Assembly (NCBI GenBank): GCA_003170295.1
Contig: PNAJ01000022.1
Coordinates: 124,001 to 188,000, forward strand
Direction: 5' to 3'
From: Bryobacterales bacterium
GTDB taxonomy: Bacteria > Acidobacteriota > Terriglobia > Bryobacterales > Bryobacteraceae
DNA length: 64,000 nt
In this document: positions 1-9,529 of the stretch, one piece after another
How positions within the stretch are numbered: the first letter of the stretch is position 1
Layout of the letters: every line of letters begins with the position of its first letter
Translations under genes and position numbers: made by a program
Notes under the pieces: model-generated
Databases searched by the model: none
Told to the model about the DNA's origin: nothing
Seen by the model: only the letters and a program-made list of their open reading frames with translations

Positions 1-1094
1 TGCTGATGCTCGACGAGATCGACAAGCTCGGACGCGACTTCCGTGGCGATCCAGCCGCCGCTCTGCTCGAAGTGCTGGACCCGGAGCAGAACAAAGCGTT
101 CCGCGATAACTATCTCGATCTGCCGTTCGATTTGTCGAAGGTGTTGTTCGTCACCACGGCAAATTCGCTCGATACGATACCAGCGCCTCTGCTCGATCGC
201 ATGGAGATCATTCGCCTCTCCGGTTACAGCGAGGAGGAGAAGGCGCAGATCGCGCGCCGCTACCTGCTGCCCCGCCAGTTGGCCCATGCCGGTTTGACGG
301 CGGAGCAGTGCAACATTACCGAGGAAGGGCTCCTCAAGATCATCGCGTCGTACACGCGCGAAGCGGGCGTGCGCCGGCTCGAACAGACGCTGGGCCGCGT
401 GATTCGCAAGGTCGCGCTGAAGTTCGCCGAAAACGTGACCGACTCTGTCACCGTGAAAGCCGACGACGTAGCCGAGATGCTCGGACCGGAGCCGATCACG
501 CCGGAAATGGCGCGGCGCGAACTGCCGGCGGGCGTTGCCACAGGGCTCGCCTGGACCGAAACCGGCGGCGACGTTCTATACATCGAAGCTACCTTGCTGC
601 CGAACGGCAAGGACGTCACGATCACCGGCCAGCTCGGCGAGGTGATGCAGGAGTCGGCGAAAACGGCTCGTAGTTTTGTTTGGGCGCACGCCGCCGAATT
701 GGGTATCAATGCCGAGTTGTTCCTGAACTCGGGCCTGCACATTCACGTCCCCGCGGGCGCGATCCCGAAGGATGGTCCATCGGCGGGCGTGACCATGGCG
801 ACGGCGCTCGCGTCCGTCTACTCTGGAGTTCCCGCGCGCCAGGATACGGCGATGACGGGCGAAATCACGCTCACCGGACTCGTTCTGCCGATCGGCGGAT
901 TGAAGGAAAAAGTGCTGGCGGCTCGGCGCGCGGGTCTGAAGCGCGTCATCGTGCCTCGCAGCAATCAGAAAGATCTGCGCGATCTGCCTGAGGAGGTTCG
1001 CAATGAGATGGAGTTCCTCTTCGCCGATCGTGTTGAGGATGTCCTAAGATTCATGCTGCCGAGCTTGAGGTTCACCCCGGCGAAAGCGGCATAA
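1..1094 (+). CDS. lon: ATP-dependent protease La (Lon), C-terminal part, 5' end outside window
   Basis: Lon is a cytoplasmic AAA+ serine protease that unfolds and degrades misfolded and regulatory proteins. The frame is open from base 3, so the gene begins before the window. What remains starts at the Walker B region (LDEIDK), continues through the sensor and lid part of the ATPase ([20 protein letters not shown]), and ends with the complete peptidase domain. Counting from the methionine at base 6, the catalytic serine is Ser259 in KDGPSAGV and the lysine is Lys302 in GGLKEKVL; their 43-residue spacing matches the family. The N-terminal substrate domain and Walker A lie upstream. Nothing looks broken in the visible part. 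Confidence 0.97.
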   Translation, partial: LMLDEIDKLGRDFRGDPAAALLEVLDPEQNKAFRDNYLDLPFDLSKVLFVTTANSLDTIPAPLLDRMEIIRLSGYSEEEKAQIARRYLLPRQLAHAGLTAEQCNITEEGLLKIIASYTREAGVRRLEQTLGRVIRKVALKFAENVTDSVTVKADDVAEMLGPEPITPEMARRELPAGVATGLAWTETGGDVLYIEATLLPNGKDVTITGQLGEVMQESAKTARSFVWAHAAELGINAELFLNSGLHIHVPAGAIPKDGPSAGVTMATALASVYSGVPARQDTAMTGEITLTGLVLPIGGLKEKVLAARRAGLKRVIVPRSNQKDLRDLPEEVRNEMEFLFADRVEDVLRFMLPSLRFTPAKAA

Positions 1095-1108
1095 TCTGTC
1101 GCGGTTAG

Positions 1109-1309
1109 CCTAACCGATTCGAAAGGGACTTCGACCGCACCGCGAAATATCGCGTTGCTGCGAATGTCCCTTACACGCGATACTTCCTCGCCGACATCCT
1201 GCAATTCCAGCTTCAGCCGCAAAAACCGCTCGACGATCAGAATCGCGGAAACCCTCCGGGTGGTAACGACCCGCTGCTTCCGTTACAAGAAGGTTTCGGA
1301 CTTGATTGA
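1109..1309 (+). pseudogene. Fossil fragment of an M2 (ACE-like) peptidase
   Basis: Read in frame from 1109 between two stops, this stretch contains [19 protein letters not shown] followed by LQFQ. This closely resembles the block KYHxxANVPYxRYFxxxxLQFQF found in peptidyl-dipeptidases of MEROPS family M2. No HExxH zinc motif or other M2 part is present, and similarity stops after LQFQ, where the frame becomes proline- and glycine-rich and ends at TGA 1307. No start codon with a ribosome binding site is visible. I read it as a remnant of a deleted M2 gene. The motif is seen directly; the history is inferred. Confidence 0.7.
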
Positions 1310-1428
1310 CTGGCGTGACTGAATCTGGTAAACCAGAGAGAATACATTTGGGTGCCAAGTAGACGCTCGGGTGCATGCTTCATAGTGCCGAGGGGTTTAA
1401 ACGCTTTGGATCAACAAGGGGAAATTAC

Positions 1429-4400
1429 ATGCAAAAGTTTGTAAGATCGCTCCGTCCGCAGTGTGCTTTCGCGCTGCTGCTTTGTCTTGGCTTAATGAGC
1501 CTGCCCATCATGGCGCAGGATGCCACCGGCCGTATTATCGGCGTCGTTACCGATCCCTCAGGATCGGTGATCCCGAAGGTGAAAATTACGGTGACCAACG
1601 CGGAAACCGGCGCCACCGCCAACGCGACGACCGCGGACGATGGCAGCTATCAGGCGTTACTGCTGCCGATCGGCACGTATCGCGTTGCCGCGGAGGCACA
1701 GGGATTCCGCAAGGCCATTACCGCGCCGCAGCAGCTTGAGATCAACCAATCCCTAAAACTCGACATAAAAATGGAAGTCGGTTCTACGGCGGAGACGGTG
1801 CAAGTGGAATCGAGCGCCAGCGGCGTCGAAACAGTGAATGCCCAGCTTGGGATGTCGGTCACCGGCGCCGAAATCCATAGCGCGCCGCTCAACGGCCGCA
1901 ATGTCATGAGCCTCGCCACGCTGATGCCCGGCGTCATCCCGAATTCATCACTCACCACAGCCGGCGGAACGTCATTCAGTATCGCCGGAGGCCGGCCGGA
2001 TTCGGTCACCTTCCTGCTCGATGGCGGCATGAACAACAACCTTTTGAGCAACGCTCTGGTGGTCAATCCGAACCCAGATGCCATCGCGGAATTCAAAGTC
2101 CTCACGAGCAACTACAACGCCGAATACGGCCGCAATGCTGGCGGAATCGTCAGTGTGGTCACCATGTCCGGCACCAACACGTTTCATGGTGCTCTTTACG
2201 ACTACGTTCGCAACAACGACTTCAACGCCAATTCGTTTTTCAACAATCAGCAGGGCCTCCCGGTCCCGATCCTGAAGCGCAACCAGTTTGGCGCGGTCAT
2301 CAGTGGACCCGTCTTCATCCCCAAGGTGATTCACGGCCGGAACAAGCTATTTTTCATGGTTTCGTATCAGGGCCAGCGGCTCTCGCAATTATCGACCTCG
2401 TCGAAGATCACCACTTTTACTCCCGCGGAGCTGGGTGGAGATTTCTCGCACTCCGGTACCGGCGGCGCTCCCGATGCCAACGTAGTTTCCTGGCTGAAGA
2501 AGTATTCGTATTTCCAGCCAAACGCGGCCTTGGCTGCCCAGGGCATTATCGATCCCACCAGGATCGACCCGGTGGCGAAGAACTACATCAAGGCGAATCT
2601 GATACCGACCGCTGGCAATGGCGCGTTGTTCTTCCAGGGCGCCGGTACGAATAATGCCGATGAGTTGACCGAAAAGATTGACTTCCTCGCCACGGAAAAG
2701 GACAAGATTACCGTCACGCTGTCGTCGTCGCGCAACCCCATCTTGACTCCTGGCAATCCGACCTATCCGTATGTTGGCAATAACGATCGCTACGCCGGCA
2801 CAGTCTCTTACATCAAGACGATTTCGCCGACCATGCTGAATGAATTCCGCTTTACCGCTCAGCGCAATAACGGTTTGCAGGCATCTCCGGCCACCACGCT
2901 GCCCAAGCCAAACGCTCTCGGCATCAACATCATTTCCGATGATCCGAGCGGCCCCACCAATCTTGGGTTCAACAGCGGTCTCACCACCGGATTCAGCCCT
3001 CAGGGTCCCACCCATCTGATCGACAACACGTATATCTGGAGTGACGTGTTCACTATGACCAAGGGCCGTCACGGCCTCAAAATGGGCTTCAGCTACACGC
3101 CGTATCAGAACAACACCAACTACGATTTCTATATCAACGGTGAGTTCTTCTTCTACGGAACGGGTGGCGGCAGCTTCTCGCAGAACGACCGCGCCGACTT
3201 CCTGATGGGCCTTCCCGATGAGTATTTGCAGTTCGGTAAGGCGCCCAGCAACATTCGCACGCACAACGTTTCCGGATTCTTCCAGGACGAGTGGAAAGTC
3301 CGCCCCAACCTGACCTTGAGCCTGGGTATCCGCTATGAGTACAGCTCTCCGAAGCTCGATCTCCAGGGCCGTTCGTTCTCCTTAGATTATGGGGTGCAGT
3401 CCACGGTATTCCCCGGCGCGCCGAAAGGCTTGCTGTTCCCCGGCGATCCGCAGGCTCCGCTCGGATCCAATTTCCCGGATAGAAACGATTGGGCGCCGCG
3501 GTTTGGTTTCGCTTACGCCCCTGGCAAAGGCGGTAAGACCAGCATTCGCGGCGGTGTCGGCATGTTCTACGACATCCTGAAGGGCGAAGACAACTTGCAG
3601 TTCAACGGGCAGGCTCCGTTCTTCGGATTTGCCGACCTGTTCCCCGACCCGCTCAGCGCCAATCCCACTGGTCCGCTGAACCTCCTGAGCAACCCGTTCG
3701 TTGCAACGGGTACGCCCAATTCCTTCCCGTCCACACCGCCTCCGCACAACCTGAATTTCGGCGCGGCGGGTGACCTGCCGTTCGGTGGCGGCGGTGTCTA
3801 CTTTGTCGATCCCCACCTCCGGACTCCCTACGTATACCAGTACAACCTCAGCGTCCAGCGTGAACTCATGCGCAACACTACCCTCGAGGTTTCCTACATC
3901 GGATCCGATTCGCATAAACTGACGGGATTGAAAGACGCCAACCCCTACGTGAGATCAACCGGATCTCGGCTGTTTAATACGGCCGCGCCGGGCGGTTTCA
4001 GCTACTTGGCGGAGTTCGATAACGTCGGCCAAGCGAACTACAATTCGCTCGCCGTCGGCCTCACCGGACGATTCCACGAGACCAAGGCCGGAGGGTTGCA
4101 GTATCAAATCTCGTATACTCACGGCAAATCGATGGACAACACGTCTGGTTTCCGTTTGGCCAGCAGCACGGTGCCCGCGTACAATTTCAACCAGTTCCGC
4201 TCCGTCTCGAACTTCGATATCCCTAATTTCCTGTCCATCAGCGGAAACTGGGAAGTCCCCTTTGCCAAGATGTGGTCGAGCGGCCCGAAGCGCTTGACTC
4301 GCGGCTGGATGATCACTCCGATCATTACTTACGCCAGCGGTACCCCGCTCAATATCACGGCGGGACTAAGCCAGTCGGGAACCAAACCAGGACCCTCTGG

Positions 4401-4824
4401 TAATGGCGACTCTCAGCTTGTCCGCGCCAACCTGGTAAAACCGGTTACCTTCTTTAGCCCGGAGACCTACCAGACCGGCGCCAATGGCAAGACCGGTAAC
4501 TTCTACTTTGATCCGACTGCCTTCTCCAACGCCGGTCTGTCCGCCATCAACGGACTCACCACTCCGGCGCTCGCGACGTACGGTACGCTAGGCCGCAACG
4601 CCATCCGCGGACCGGATCAGGTCAATGCCAACATCGCCTTTGGCAAGACGACGGATATCTTTCGGGAGCGCGCCAGGTTGGAAATTCGCGGGGAGTTCTT
4701 CAACATATTCAACCACGCGGAGTTTAACAATCCGTCCACCAGCATCACCAGCGGATCGTTCGGTCAGGTTTCTTCGACCGCCGATCCTAGAATCATCCAA
4801 ATCGCAGCGCGTTTCGTTTTCTAG
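1429..4824 (+). CDS. TonB-dependent receptor, Oar-like, with carboxypeptidase-regulatory domain
   Basis: This is an outer-membrane beta-barrel receptor of 1131 residues, of the kind that is greatly expanded in Acidobacteriota and thought to import carbohydrate or peptide ligands using TonB energy. An upstream in-frame ATG exists at 1375, but the start at 1429 is preferred because it follows AAGGGGAAAT and directly begins a signal peptide (MQKFVRSLRPQ...LLLCLGLMSLPIMAQ). Residues about 30-120 form a carboxypeptidase-regulatory (Ig-like) domain (GRIIGVVTDPSG...GTYRVAAEA). A plug-like region follows (APLNGRNVMSLATLMPG, FLLDGGMNNN), then the barrel, ending in aromatic residues (AARFVF) as outer-membrane proteins do. 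No TonB, ExbB or ligand-processing enzyme is adjacent, so the ligand cannot be inferred. A strong terminator follows. Confidence 0.9.
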   Translation: MQKFVRSLRPQCAFALLLCLGLMSLPIMAQDATGRIIGVVTDPSGSVIPKVKITVTNAETGATANATTADDGSYQALLLPIGTYRVAAEAQGFRKAITAPQQLEINQSLKLDIKMEVGSTAETVQVESSASGVETVNAQLGMSVTGAEIHSAPLNGRNVMSLATLMPGVIPNSSLTTAGGTSFSIAGGRPDSVTFLLDGGMNNNLLSNALVVNPNPDAIAEFKVLTSNYNAEYGRNAGGIVSVVTMSGTNTFHGALYDYVRNNDFNANSFFNNQQGLPVPILKRNQFGAVISGPVFIPKVIHGRNKLFFMVSYQGQRLSQLSTSSKITTFTPAELGGDFSHSGTGGAPDANVVSWLKKYSYFQPNAALAAQGIIDPTRIDPVAKNYIKANLIPTAGNGALFFQGAGTNNADELTEKIDFLATEKDKITVTLSSSRNPILTPGNPTYPYVGNNDRYAGTVSYIKTISPTMLNEFRFTAQRNNGLQASPATTLPKPNALGINIISDDPSGPTNLGFNSGLTTGFSPQGPTHLIDNTYIWSDVFTMTKGRHGLKMGFSYTPYQNNTNYDFYINGEFFFYGTGGGSFSQNDRADFLMGLPDEYLQFGKAPSNIRTHNVSGFFQDEWKVRPNLTLSLGIRYEYSSPKLDLQGRSFSLDYGVQSTVFPGAPKGLLFPGDPQAPLGSNFPDRNDWAPRFGFAYAPGKGGKTSIRGGVGMFYDILKGEDNLQFNGQAPFFGFADLFPDPLSANPTGPLNLLSNPFVATGTPNSFPSTPPPHNLNFGAAGDLPFGGGGVYFVDPHLRTPYVYQYNLSVQRELMRNTTLEVSYIGSDSHKLTGLKDANPYVRSTGSRLFNTAAPGGFSYLAEFDNVGQANYNSLAVGLTGRFHETKAGGLQYQISYTHGKSMDNTSGFRLASSTVPAYNFNQFRSVSNFDIPNFLSISGNWEVPFAKMWSSGPKRLTRGWMITPIITYASGTPLNITAGLSQSGTKPGPSGNGDSQLVRANLVKPVTFFSPETYQTGANGKTGNFYFDPTAFSNAGLSAINGLTTPALATYGTLGRNAIRGPDQVNANIAFGKTTDIFRERARLEIRGEFFNIFNHAEFNNPSTSITSGSFGQVSSTADPRIIQIAARFVF

Positions 4825-4851
4825 ACGAAACCTGCATCGCAGCAAATCGTT

Positions 4852-4886
4852 AAGGGGACGGCCCACAACAGGCCGTTCCCTTTTTT
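4852..4886 (+). terminator. Rho-independent terminator after the TonB receptor
   Basis: The arm AAGGGGACGGCC (4852-4863) pairs with GGCCGTTCCCTT (4871-4882), with one G-T wobble, around a 7-base loop, and runs into six T residues (4881-4886). It sits 28 bases after the receptor stop codon and before alaS, so it should separate the two transcripts. Confidence 0.9.
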
Positions 4887-4929
4887 CATTCGTGCCAGAA
4901 TAAAAGTGCACGCCCTAAAAGATCAAATC

Positions 4930-7500
4930 ATGACCGGCTCCGATACCCGCCAGAAATTTCTAGACTATTTTGCCGCCCGAGGCCATCGCATCGTGCGAAG
5001 CTCCTCGCTCGTCCCCGCCAACGACCCGACTCTGCTGTTCACCAATGCCGGCATGAACCAGTTCAAGGACGTCTTCCTTGGAGAGGAACGGCGCGATTAT
5101 TCCCGCGCGACAACCTCCCAGAAATGCGTCCGCGCGGGAGGCAAGCATAACGACCTCGATAACGTCGGCTACACCCGCCGCCATCATACATTTTTCGAAA
5201 TGCTCGGCAACTTCTCCTTCGGCGACTACTTCAAGCGCGAAGCCATCGATTTCGCCTGGGAACTCATCACCTCGGTCTATGGACTGCCAAAGGAGAAACT
5301 CTACGTCACCGTCTTTCGCGAAGATGACGACGCTGAAAATCTGTGGCAGGAAGTCACTGGCATCCCTAAAAGCCGCATTTTCCGCATGGATGAGAAGGAC
5401 AATTTCTGGCAGATGGGCGACACCGGCCCCTGCGGACCCTGCTCGGAAGTTCACTACGATTTTGGACCGGCTGCGGGCGAAGGCGAATTCCCGCACGATC
5501 CCGGCGAGCGCTTCGTCGAGATCTGGAACCTCGTCTTCATGCAGTTCGATCGCGACTCGACTGGAAAAATGACTCCTCTGCCCAAGCCGTCCATCGATAC
5601 CGGCATGGGCCTCGAACGCCTCGCCGCCGTCATGCAGGGCGTCCTTTCGAATTACGATACCGACCTCATCCGCCCCATCATCAATAGAGCCGGCGAGCTG
5701 TTCGGCAAAACCTACGGCGACGATTCCCGGGCCGATACCGTGCTGCGCATCAACGCCGATCACGCCCGCTCCACCGCGTTCCTCATCAACGACGGCGTCG
5801 TTCCGTCGAACGAAGGACGCGGCTACGTCCTCAGAAAAATCATGCGCCGAGCCATGCGCAATGCCCGCATGCTCGGCACTGTCGATCCGTATCTCCACAA
5901 ATTAACCGGCTTCGTCGCCGAGCACATGCGCGACGCATATCCGGAAATGATGGAGAGCATCCCCCGCGTAGCCCGCGTCGTTACGGATGAGGAGCATCGC
6001 TACGCGACCACGTTCATGGTGGCCGAAAAAGTTTTTCACGACGAAGCCAAAACCGCCGTGGGCGGCGTGCTCCCCGGCGCGACGGCTTTCAAGCTGTATG
6101 ACACCTACGGCCTGGCCATCGACGAACAGGAGGAAATGGCTCGCGAATTCGGCCTCGCAATTGATCGCGACGGTTTTTCCGCCGAGATGGAAAAACAGCG
6201 CACCCGCGCCCGCGCGTCATGGAAGGGTGCCGATAAAGCACAGGTCAATCCCGTCTATCAAGCCCTTCCGCGCACCGAATTCATCGGCCGCGAGACGCTG
6301 GAAGCCCCGGCACTAGTTACCGCAGTACTCGAAGGCGAGATCGCGCTCGACAAAACTCCGTTCTACGCCGAAGCAGGCGGCCAAGTTGGAGATACCGGCA
6401 TTCTCCTGTCAAAAGAAACAGGTGAACCTGTCGCAATCGTGGAATCCACGTACTCCGCCGCCCCCGGCAAGAGCGTCCATAAAGTGAGAATCCTCGCTCC
6501 CGTCAAGGAAGGCGAAACCGTCATCGCCCACGTCGACCCACAGGCCCGTCATTCGACCATGCGCAATCACACCGGCACGCATCTCCTTCATGCCGCGCTG
6601 CGCACCGTCCTCGGTACGCACGTCAAACAGGCCGGCAGCGTGGTCGAGCCCAGCCGCCTCCGCTTCGACTTCACGCACTACACCGCCATGGATGCAGACG
6701 AACTCACCGAAGTCGAGCGCCTCATGAACGACCAGATTCTTCTCAATCGCGAAGTGACGACTAACGTCATGGATCTCGACCAGGCTCTCTCCACCGGCGC
6801 CATGGCGCTGTTCGGCGAAAAGTACGGCGATAAAGTTCGCGTCGTCTCCATCGCCGATTTCAGCAAGGAGCTCTGCGGAGGCACGCACGTCACCCGCACC
6901 GGCGATATCGGCATCGCGAAGATCGTTTACGAAGGCTCCATCTCCGCCGGAGTGCGCCGCATCGAAGCCATTACTGGAGAAGGCGCGCTCCGCCGTTTTC
7001 AGGATTCACAAAAGGAACTGGCCCGCGTAGCAAGCCTAATACATGCGCCCGAATCCGAACTGGTCGAACAAGTCGAGAAACTGCTAGCCAAGGAAAAATC
7101 GCTAGAACAGCAGTTAGCCCAATTAAAGAACAAAGCCGCCCAAGCCGAAGCGGACACACTTGAAGCCCGCGATATCAAGGGTGTAAAGGTGCTCGCCGCG
7201 CAAGTCGAAGGCTTCGACCGCCAGCAACTCCGCACCTTGGTCGACTCGCTGCGCAACAAATGGAAGACTGCGGTAATCGTGCTCGCGACCGTCGAAGACG
7301 GCAATGTCGCCATAGTCACCGGTGTCACGAAGGACCTCACGTCGAAAGTCCATGCTGGAAAATTAGCAGGATCGGTCGCACAAGCCGTCGGCGGCAAAGG
7401 CGGCGGACGCCCCGACATGGCCGAAGCAGGCGGAAGGGATGCCGCCGCATTGCCCGCCGCGCTGGAGCAAGTTTACACCTCAGTCGAGGGCATGCTGTAA
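4930..7500 (+). CDS. alaS: Alanyl-tRNA synthetase
   Basis: This cytoplasmic enzyme charges tRNA-Ala and hydrolyses mischarged Ser- or Gly-tRNA. The protein is 856 residues from ATG 4930. A GTG at 4906 would add eight residues, but the usual AlaS N-terminus (RQKFLDYFAARGHRIV) starts close to the ATG. The class II core contains SSSLVPANDPTLLFTNAGMN, and CGPCSEVHYD follows. The editing domain has HTGTHLLH and the zinc-binding CGGTHVTRTG. The C-terminal part includes a coiled-coil and a glycine-rich C-Ala domain (GGKGGGRPDMAEAGG). Length and domain order are normal. The stop TAA abuts the GTG start of the next gene, so the two are probably cotranscribed. Confidence 0.98.
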   Translation: MTGSDTRQKFLDYFAARGHRIVRSSSLVPANDPTLLFTNAGMNQFKDVFLGEERRDYSRATTSQKCVRAGGKHNDLDNVGYTRRHHTFFEMLGNFSFGDYFKREAIDFAWELITSVYGLPKEKLYVTVFREDDDAENLWQEVTGIPKSRIFRMDEKDNFWQMGDTGPCGPCSEVHYDFGPAAGEGEFPHDPGERFVEIWNLVFMQFDRDSTGKMTPLPKPSIDTGMGLERLAAVMQGVLSNYDTDLIRPIINRAGELFGKTYGDDSRADTVLRINADHARSTAFLINDGVVPSNEGRGYVLRKIMRRAMRNARMLGTVDPYLHKLTGFVAEHMRDAYPEMMESIPRVARVVTDEEHRYATTFMVAEKVFHDEAKTAVGGVLPGATAFKLYDTYGLAIDEQEEMAREFGLAIDRDGFSAEMEKQRTRARASWKGADKAQVNPVYQALPRTEFIGRETLEAPALVTAVLEGEIALDKTPFYAEAGGQVGDTGILLSKETGEPVAIVESTYSAAPGKSVHKVRILAPVKEGETVIAHVDPQARHSTMRNHTGTHLLHAALRTVLGTHVKQAGSVVEPSRLRFDFTHYTAMDADELTEVERLMNDQILLNREVTTNVMDLDQALSTGAMALFGEKYGDKVRVVSIADFSKELCGGTHVTRTGDIGIAKIVYEGSISAGVRRIEAITGEGALRRFQDSQKELARVASLIHAPESELVEQVEKLLAKEKSLEQQLAQLKNKAAQAEADTLEARDIKGVKVLAAQVEGFDRQQLRTLVDSLRNKWKTAVIVLATVEDGNVAIVTGVTKDLTSKVHAGKLAGSVAQAVGGKGGGRPDMAEAGGRDAAALPAALEQVYTSVEGML

Positions 7501-8475
7501 GTGGAAAATTTCGACGTAGTGATCGCCGGCGCCGGACCGACCGGCCTCGCGTGTGGAATCGAACTGAAGCGCCGCGGTGTCAGCGCCGTCCTCATCGACA
7601 AAGGCTGCGTCGTCAATTCGCTCTACAACTATCCGACCAACATGGTGTTTTTCACCACGCCGGAGCTTCTCGAAATCGGCGACATCCCCATGACGTCGCT
7701 CAACGACAAGCCCGTCCGCGCCGAAGCGCTGAAGTATTATCGCCGCGTCGCCGACCACTATAAACTCGACATCCGCCAGTATCAGCACGTCAGTCAAATA
7801 TCAGGAGCTGACGGAGCGTTCGTCACCCACTCCACCGACATTCACGGCCGGGCCCATGAATACGGATCGAAGAAAGTGATTTTCTCCACCGGCTACTACG
7901 ACGTCCCCAACATGCTGAACGTCCCCGGCGAGAATCTGCCCAAGGTGATCCACTACTATAAGGAAGCGCATCCTTATTACAACCACGATGTGATCGTTGT
8001 CGGAGCAAAAAACTCAGCCGCCATTGCCGCACTGGAGCTGCTTTGGTCCGGCGCACGTGTGACGCTGGTCCATCGCGGCGAAGGCATCCATCGGAACGTG
8101 AAATACTGGATCAAGCCGAACATCGAAAACCGCATCAAGAGTGGTGAAATAAGGGCTTTTTTCCGCTCAAAAGTGCTCTTAATCGACGAATTAAGGGCGA
8201 TTATCACCACTCCAGAAGGCGAAATAACGCTCAAAAACGATTTTGTCTTCGCCATGACCGGTTATCGCCCCGATTTGACGTTTTTAGCAGCCCACGGCAT
8301 CCGCCTCGACCCGGAAACCCAGCGCCCGTACACCAATCCGGAGACCCTCGAGAGCGACCGCAAAGGAATCTATCTTGCCGGAGTATTAGTGGCAGGCATG
8401 CACACCAACGAAATTTTCATCGAAAACGGTCGCTTTCACGGCAAAATCATTGCCGAAGCAATTAGCGCTCTTTAA
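7501..8475 (+). CDS. ypdA: YpdA-family FAD/NAD(P)-dependent disulfide reductase (putative bacillithiol disulfide reductase)
   Basis: This is a 324-residue flavoprotein of the YpdA family, which reduces the disulfide of bacillithiol in organisms that make this thiol. The N-terminal Rossmann motif GAGPTGLACGIELKRRG binds FAD, and the second dinucleotide site is VVGAKNSAAIAALEL. The family blocks NYPTNMVFFTTPELLEIGD and DFVFAMTGYRPDL are intact. The redox CxxC of thioredoxin reductases is absent, as expected for YpdA. Translation starts at GTG 7501, immediately after the alaS stop, which implies translational coupling. No bshA, bshB or bshC gene is in the window, so the thiol substrate is inferred from the family only. 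Its end overlaps the convergent thioredoxin gene by 14 bases. Confidence 0.85.
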   Translation: MENFDVVIAGAGPTGLACGIELKRRGVSAVLIDKGCVVNSLYNYPTNMVFFTTPELLEIGDIPMTSLNDKPVRAEALKYYRRVADHYKLDIRQYQHVSQISGADGAFVTHSTDIHGRAHEYGSKKVIFSTGYYDVPNMLNVPGENLPKVIHYYKEAHPYYNHDVIVVGAKNSAAIAALELLWSGARVTLVHRGEGIHRNVKYWIKPNIENRIKSGEIRAFFRSKVLLIDELRAIITTPEGEITLKNDFVFAMTGYRPDLTFLAAHGIRLDPETQRPYTNPETLESDRKGIYLAGVLVAGMHTNEIFIENGRFHGKIIAEAISAL

Positions 8476-8974
8476 GCAGTTCTTCGATTTTCGGCCGCAG
8501 CGTAACCAGTTCCTGCAACTCGGCTGAGCCTTTTACGTCGCTCTGCGCGCGAATCATGCCTTTGCGGTCGATCAGGACCACCTGCGGGTACACGTAGCGT
8601 TCCATAATTGAAATCCCTAAGTAGCTGATGACATTTTCTGGTTTGCTCAGCCCGACCGGATAGGACGGGGCGTAGAGGTGAGAGAATTCCCTCGCCTTAG
8701 CAGCATCGTCGTCCTTGTTGAACGCGATAGCGATCGCCTGCAATCCTTCCGCGCCGAATGCTTCCTGTAATCCGTTGAAGACCTTGGCGGTGTTCTGGCA
8801 GTGTACGCACGAGGTCGAGAAAAACCCGACCAGCACCACTTTCCCGCGATAACTCGTAAGGAGGGTTTGTTTGCCGCTCGCATCGACAATCGTGAATTCG
8901 GGCGATTTGCGAGGCAGCGGTGGAATCGCCAACGCAATCGCAGCAAACAAGATCAGCGTCCAGATCTTCCGCAT
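8462..8974 (-). CDS. Secreted TlpA-like thioredoxin-fold protein (copy 2)
   Basis: This 170-residue protein has a short N-terminal hydrophobic export segment (IWTLILFAAIALAIPPLP) and an AhpC/TSA-Redoxin-type thioredoxin domain. The redox motif is Cys56-Val-His-Cys59, within VVLVGFFSTSCVHCQ. It probably acts on disulfides or as a reductant-dependent oxidoreductase outside the cytoplasm. Its ATG follows the stop of the next copy without a gap, and the two share the order PRKxPEITIVxxSGKQTLLxSYxGKVV and VLIDRKGMIxAQS, so they are a tandem duplication. The partner or substrate is unknown. Confidence 0.85.
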   Translation of the reverse strand: MRKIWTLILFAAIALAIPPLPRKSPEFTIVDASGKQTLLTSYRGKVVLVGFFSTSCVHCQNTAKVFNGLQEAFGAEGLQAIAIAFNKDDDAAKAREFSHLYAPSYPVGLSKPENVISYLGISIMERYVYPQVVLIDRKGMIRAQSDVKGSAELQELVTLRPKIEELLKER

Positions 8975-9520
8975 CTAAAGCCCCGATTTTTTCTTCGCCG
9001 CGCCGCCGCTAAGCAGATCGGTGATCTTCATGCGCAAGGAACTCTCTTCCTGCAACTCCGGGGAGCCCTGGGAAGCGCTCTGCGCGACGATCATGCCTTT
9101 GCGATCGATAAGGACCATCTGCGGGATTTTCCAACCGGTATCTGCGTCGCTAAGTTGGAGATAGTCGAGCACTGTCTGGCGGGCCGCGTAGCCGACGGGA
9201 AAGCCGATGTGGAAGTTGCGGACGAACCCCTCCACCTGCGGCGGGGTGCTCTCGATGAATGCGACCGCGAGCGGCTGAAAACCTTTCGGGCCGAGTTCGC
9301 CCTGCAGTTTGGTCAGGAGTTGGCACTCGGCCTGACAGTGGGAGCAAGCGGTGGATACGAAGGCCAGTGCAACGACCTTCCCCTTATAGCTGGAGAGCAG
9401 CGTTTGCTTGCCCGACGGCTCGACGATGGTGATTTCGGGAGCCTTGCGAGGCATCGCCGGCTGTGCCGAAACCGACAGAGAGACTAAAGAGAGAGCGAGA
9501 AAAAGCCCAGTAAGGCGCAT
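8975..9520 (-). CDS. Secreted TlpA-like thioredoxin-fold protein (copy 1)
   Basis: This 181-residue paralogue of the downstream gene has a signal peptide ending near VSAQPA and a redox motif Cys59-Ser-His-Cys62 in ALAFVSTACSHCQ, followed by a third cysteine at position 65 that the other copy lacks. The tail is lysine-rich (GGAAKKKSGL). It is transcribed first, nine bases downstream of the metalloprotease-like gene, so the three genes probably form one operon. The two paralogues may act as a relay or have different partners; the sequence does not decide this. Confidence 0.85.
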   Translation of the reverse strand: MRLTGLFLALSLVSLSVSAQPAMPRKAPEITIVEPSGKQTLLSSYKGKVVALAFVSTACSHCQAECQLLTKLQGELGPKGFQPLAVAFIESTPPQVEGFVRNFHIGFPVGYAARQTVLDYLQLSDADTGWKIPQMVLIDRKGMIVAQSASQGSPELQEESSLRMKITDLLSGGAAKKKSGL

Positions 9521-9529
9521 GATTCGATC

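Noticed and set aside
8139..8212. Nine-base inverted repeat (GAGTGGTGA/TCACCACTC) inside the YpdA gene, possibly an inserted palindromic element.
   Set aside because: The encoded protein follows the YpdA family without any insertion at this place, so the repeat is probably chance or codon-driven.
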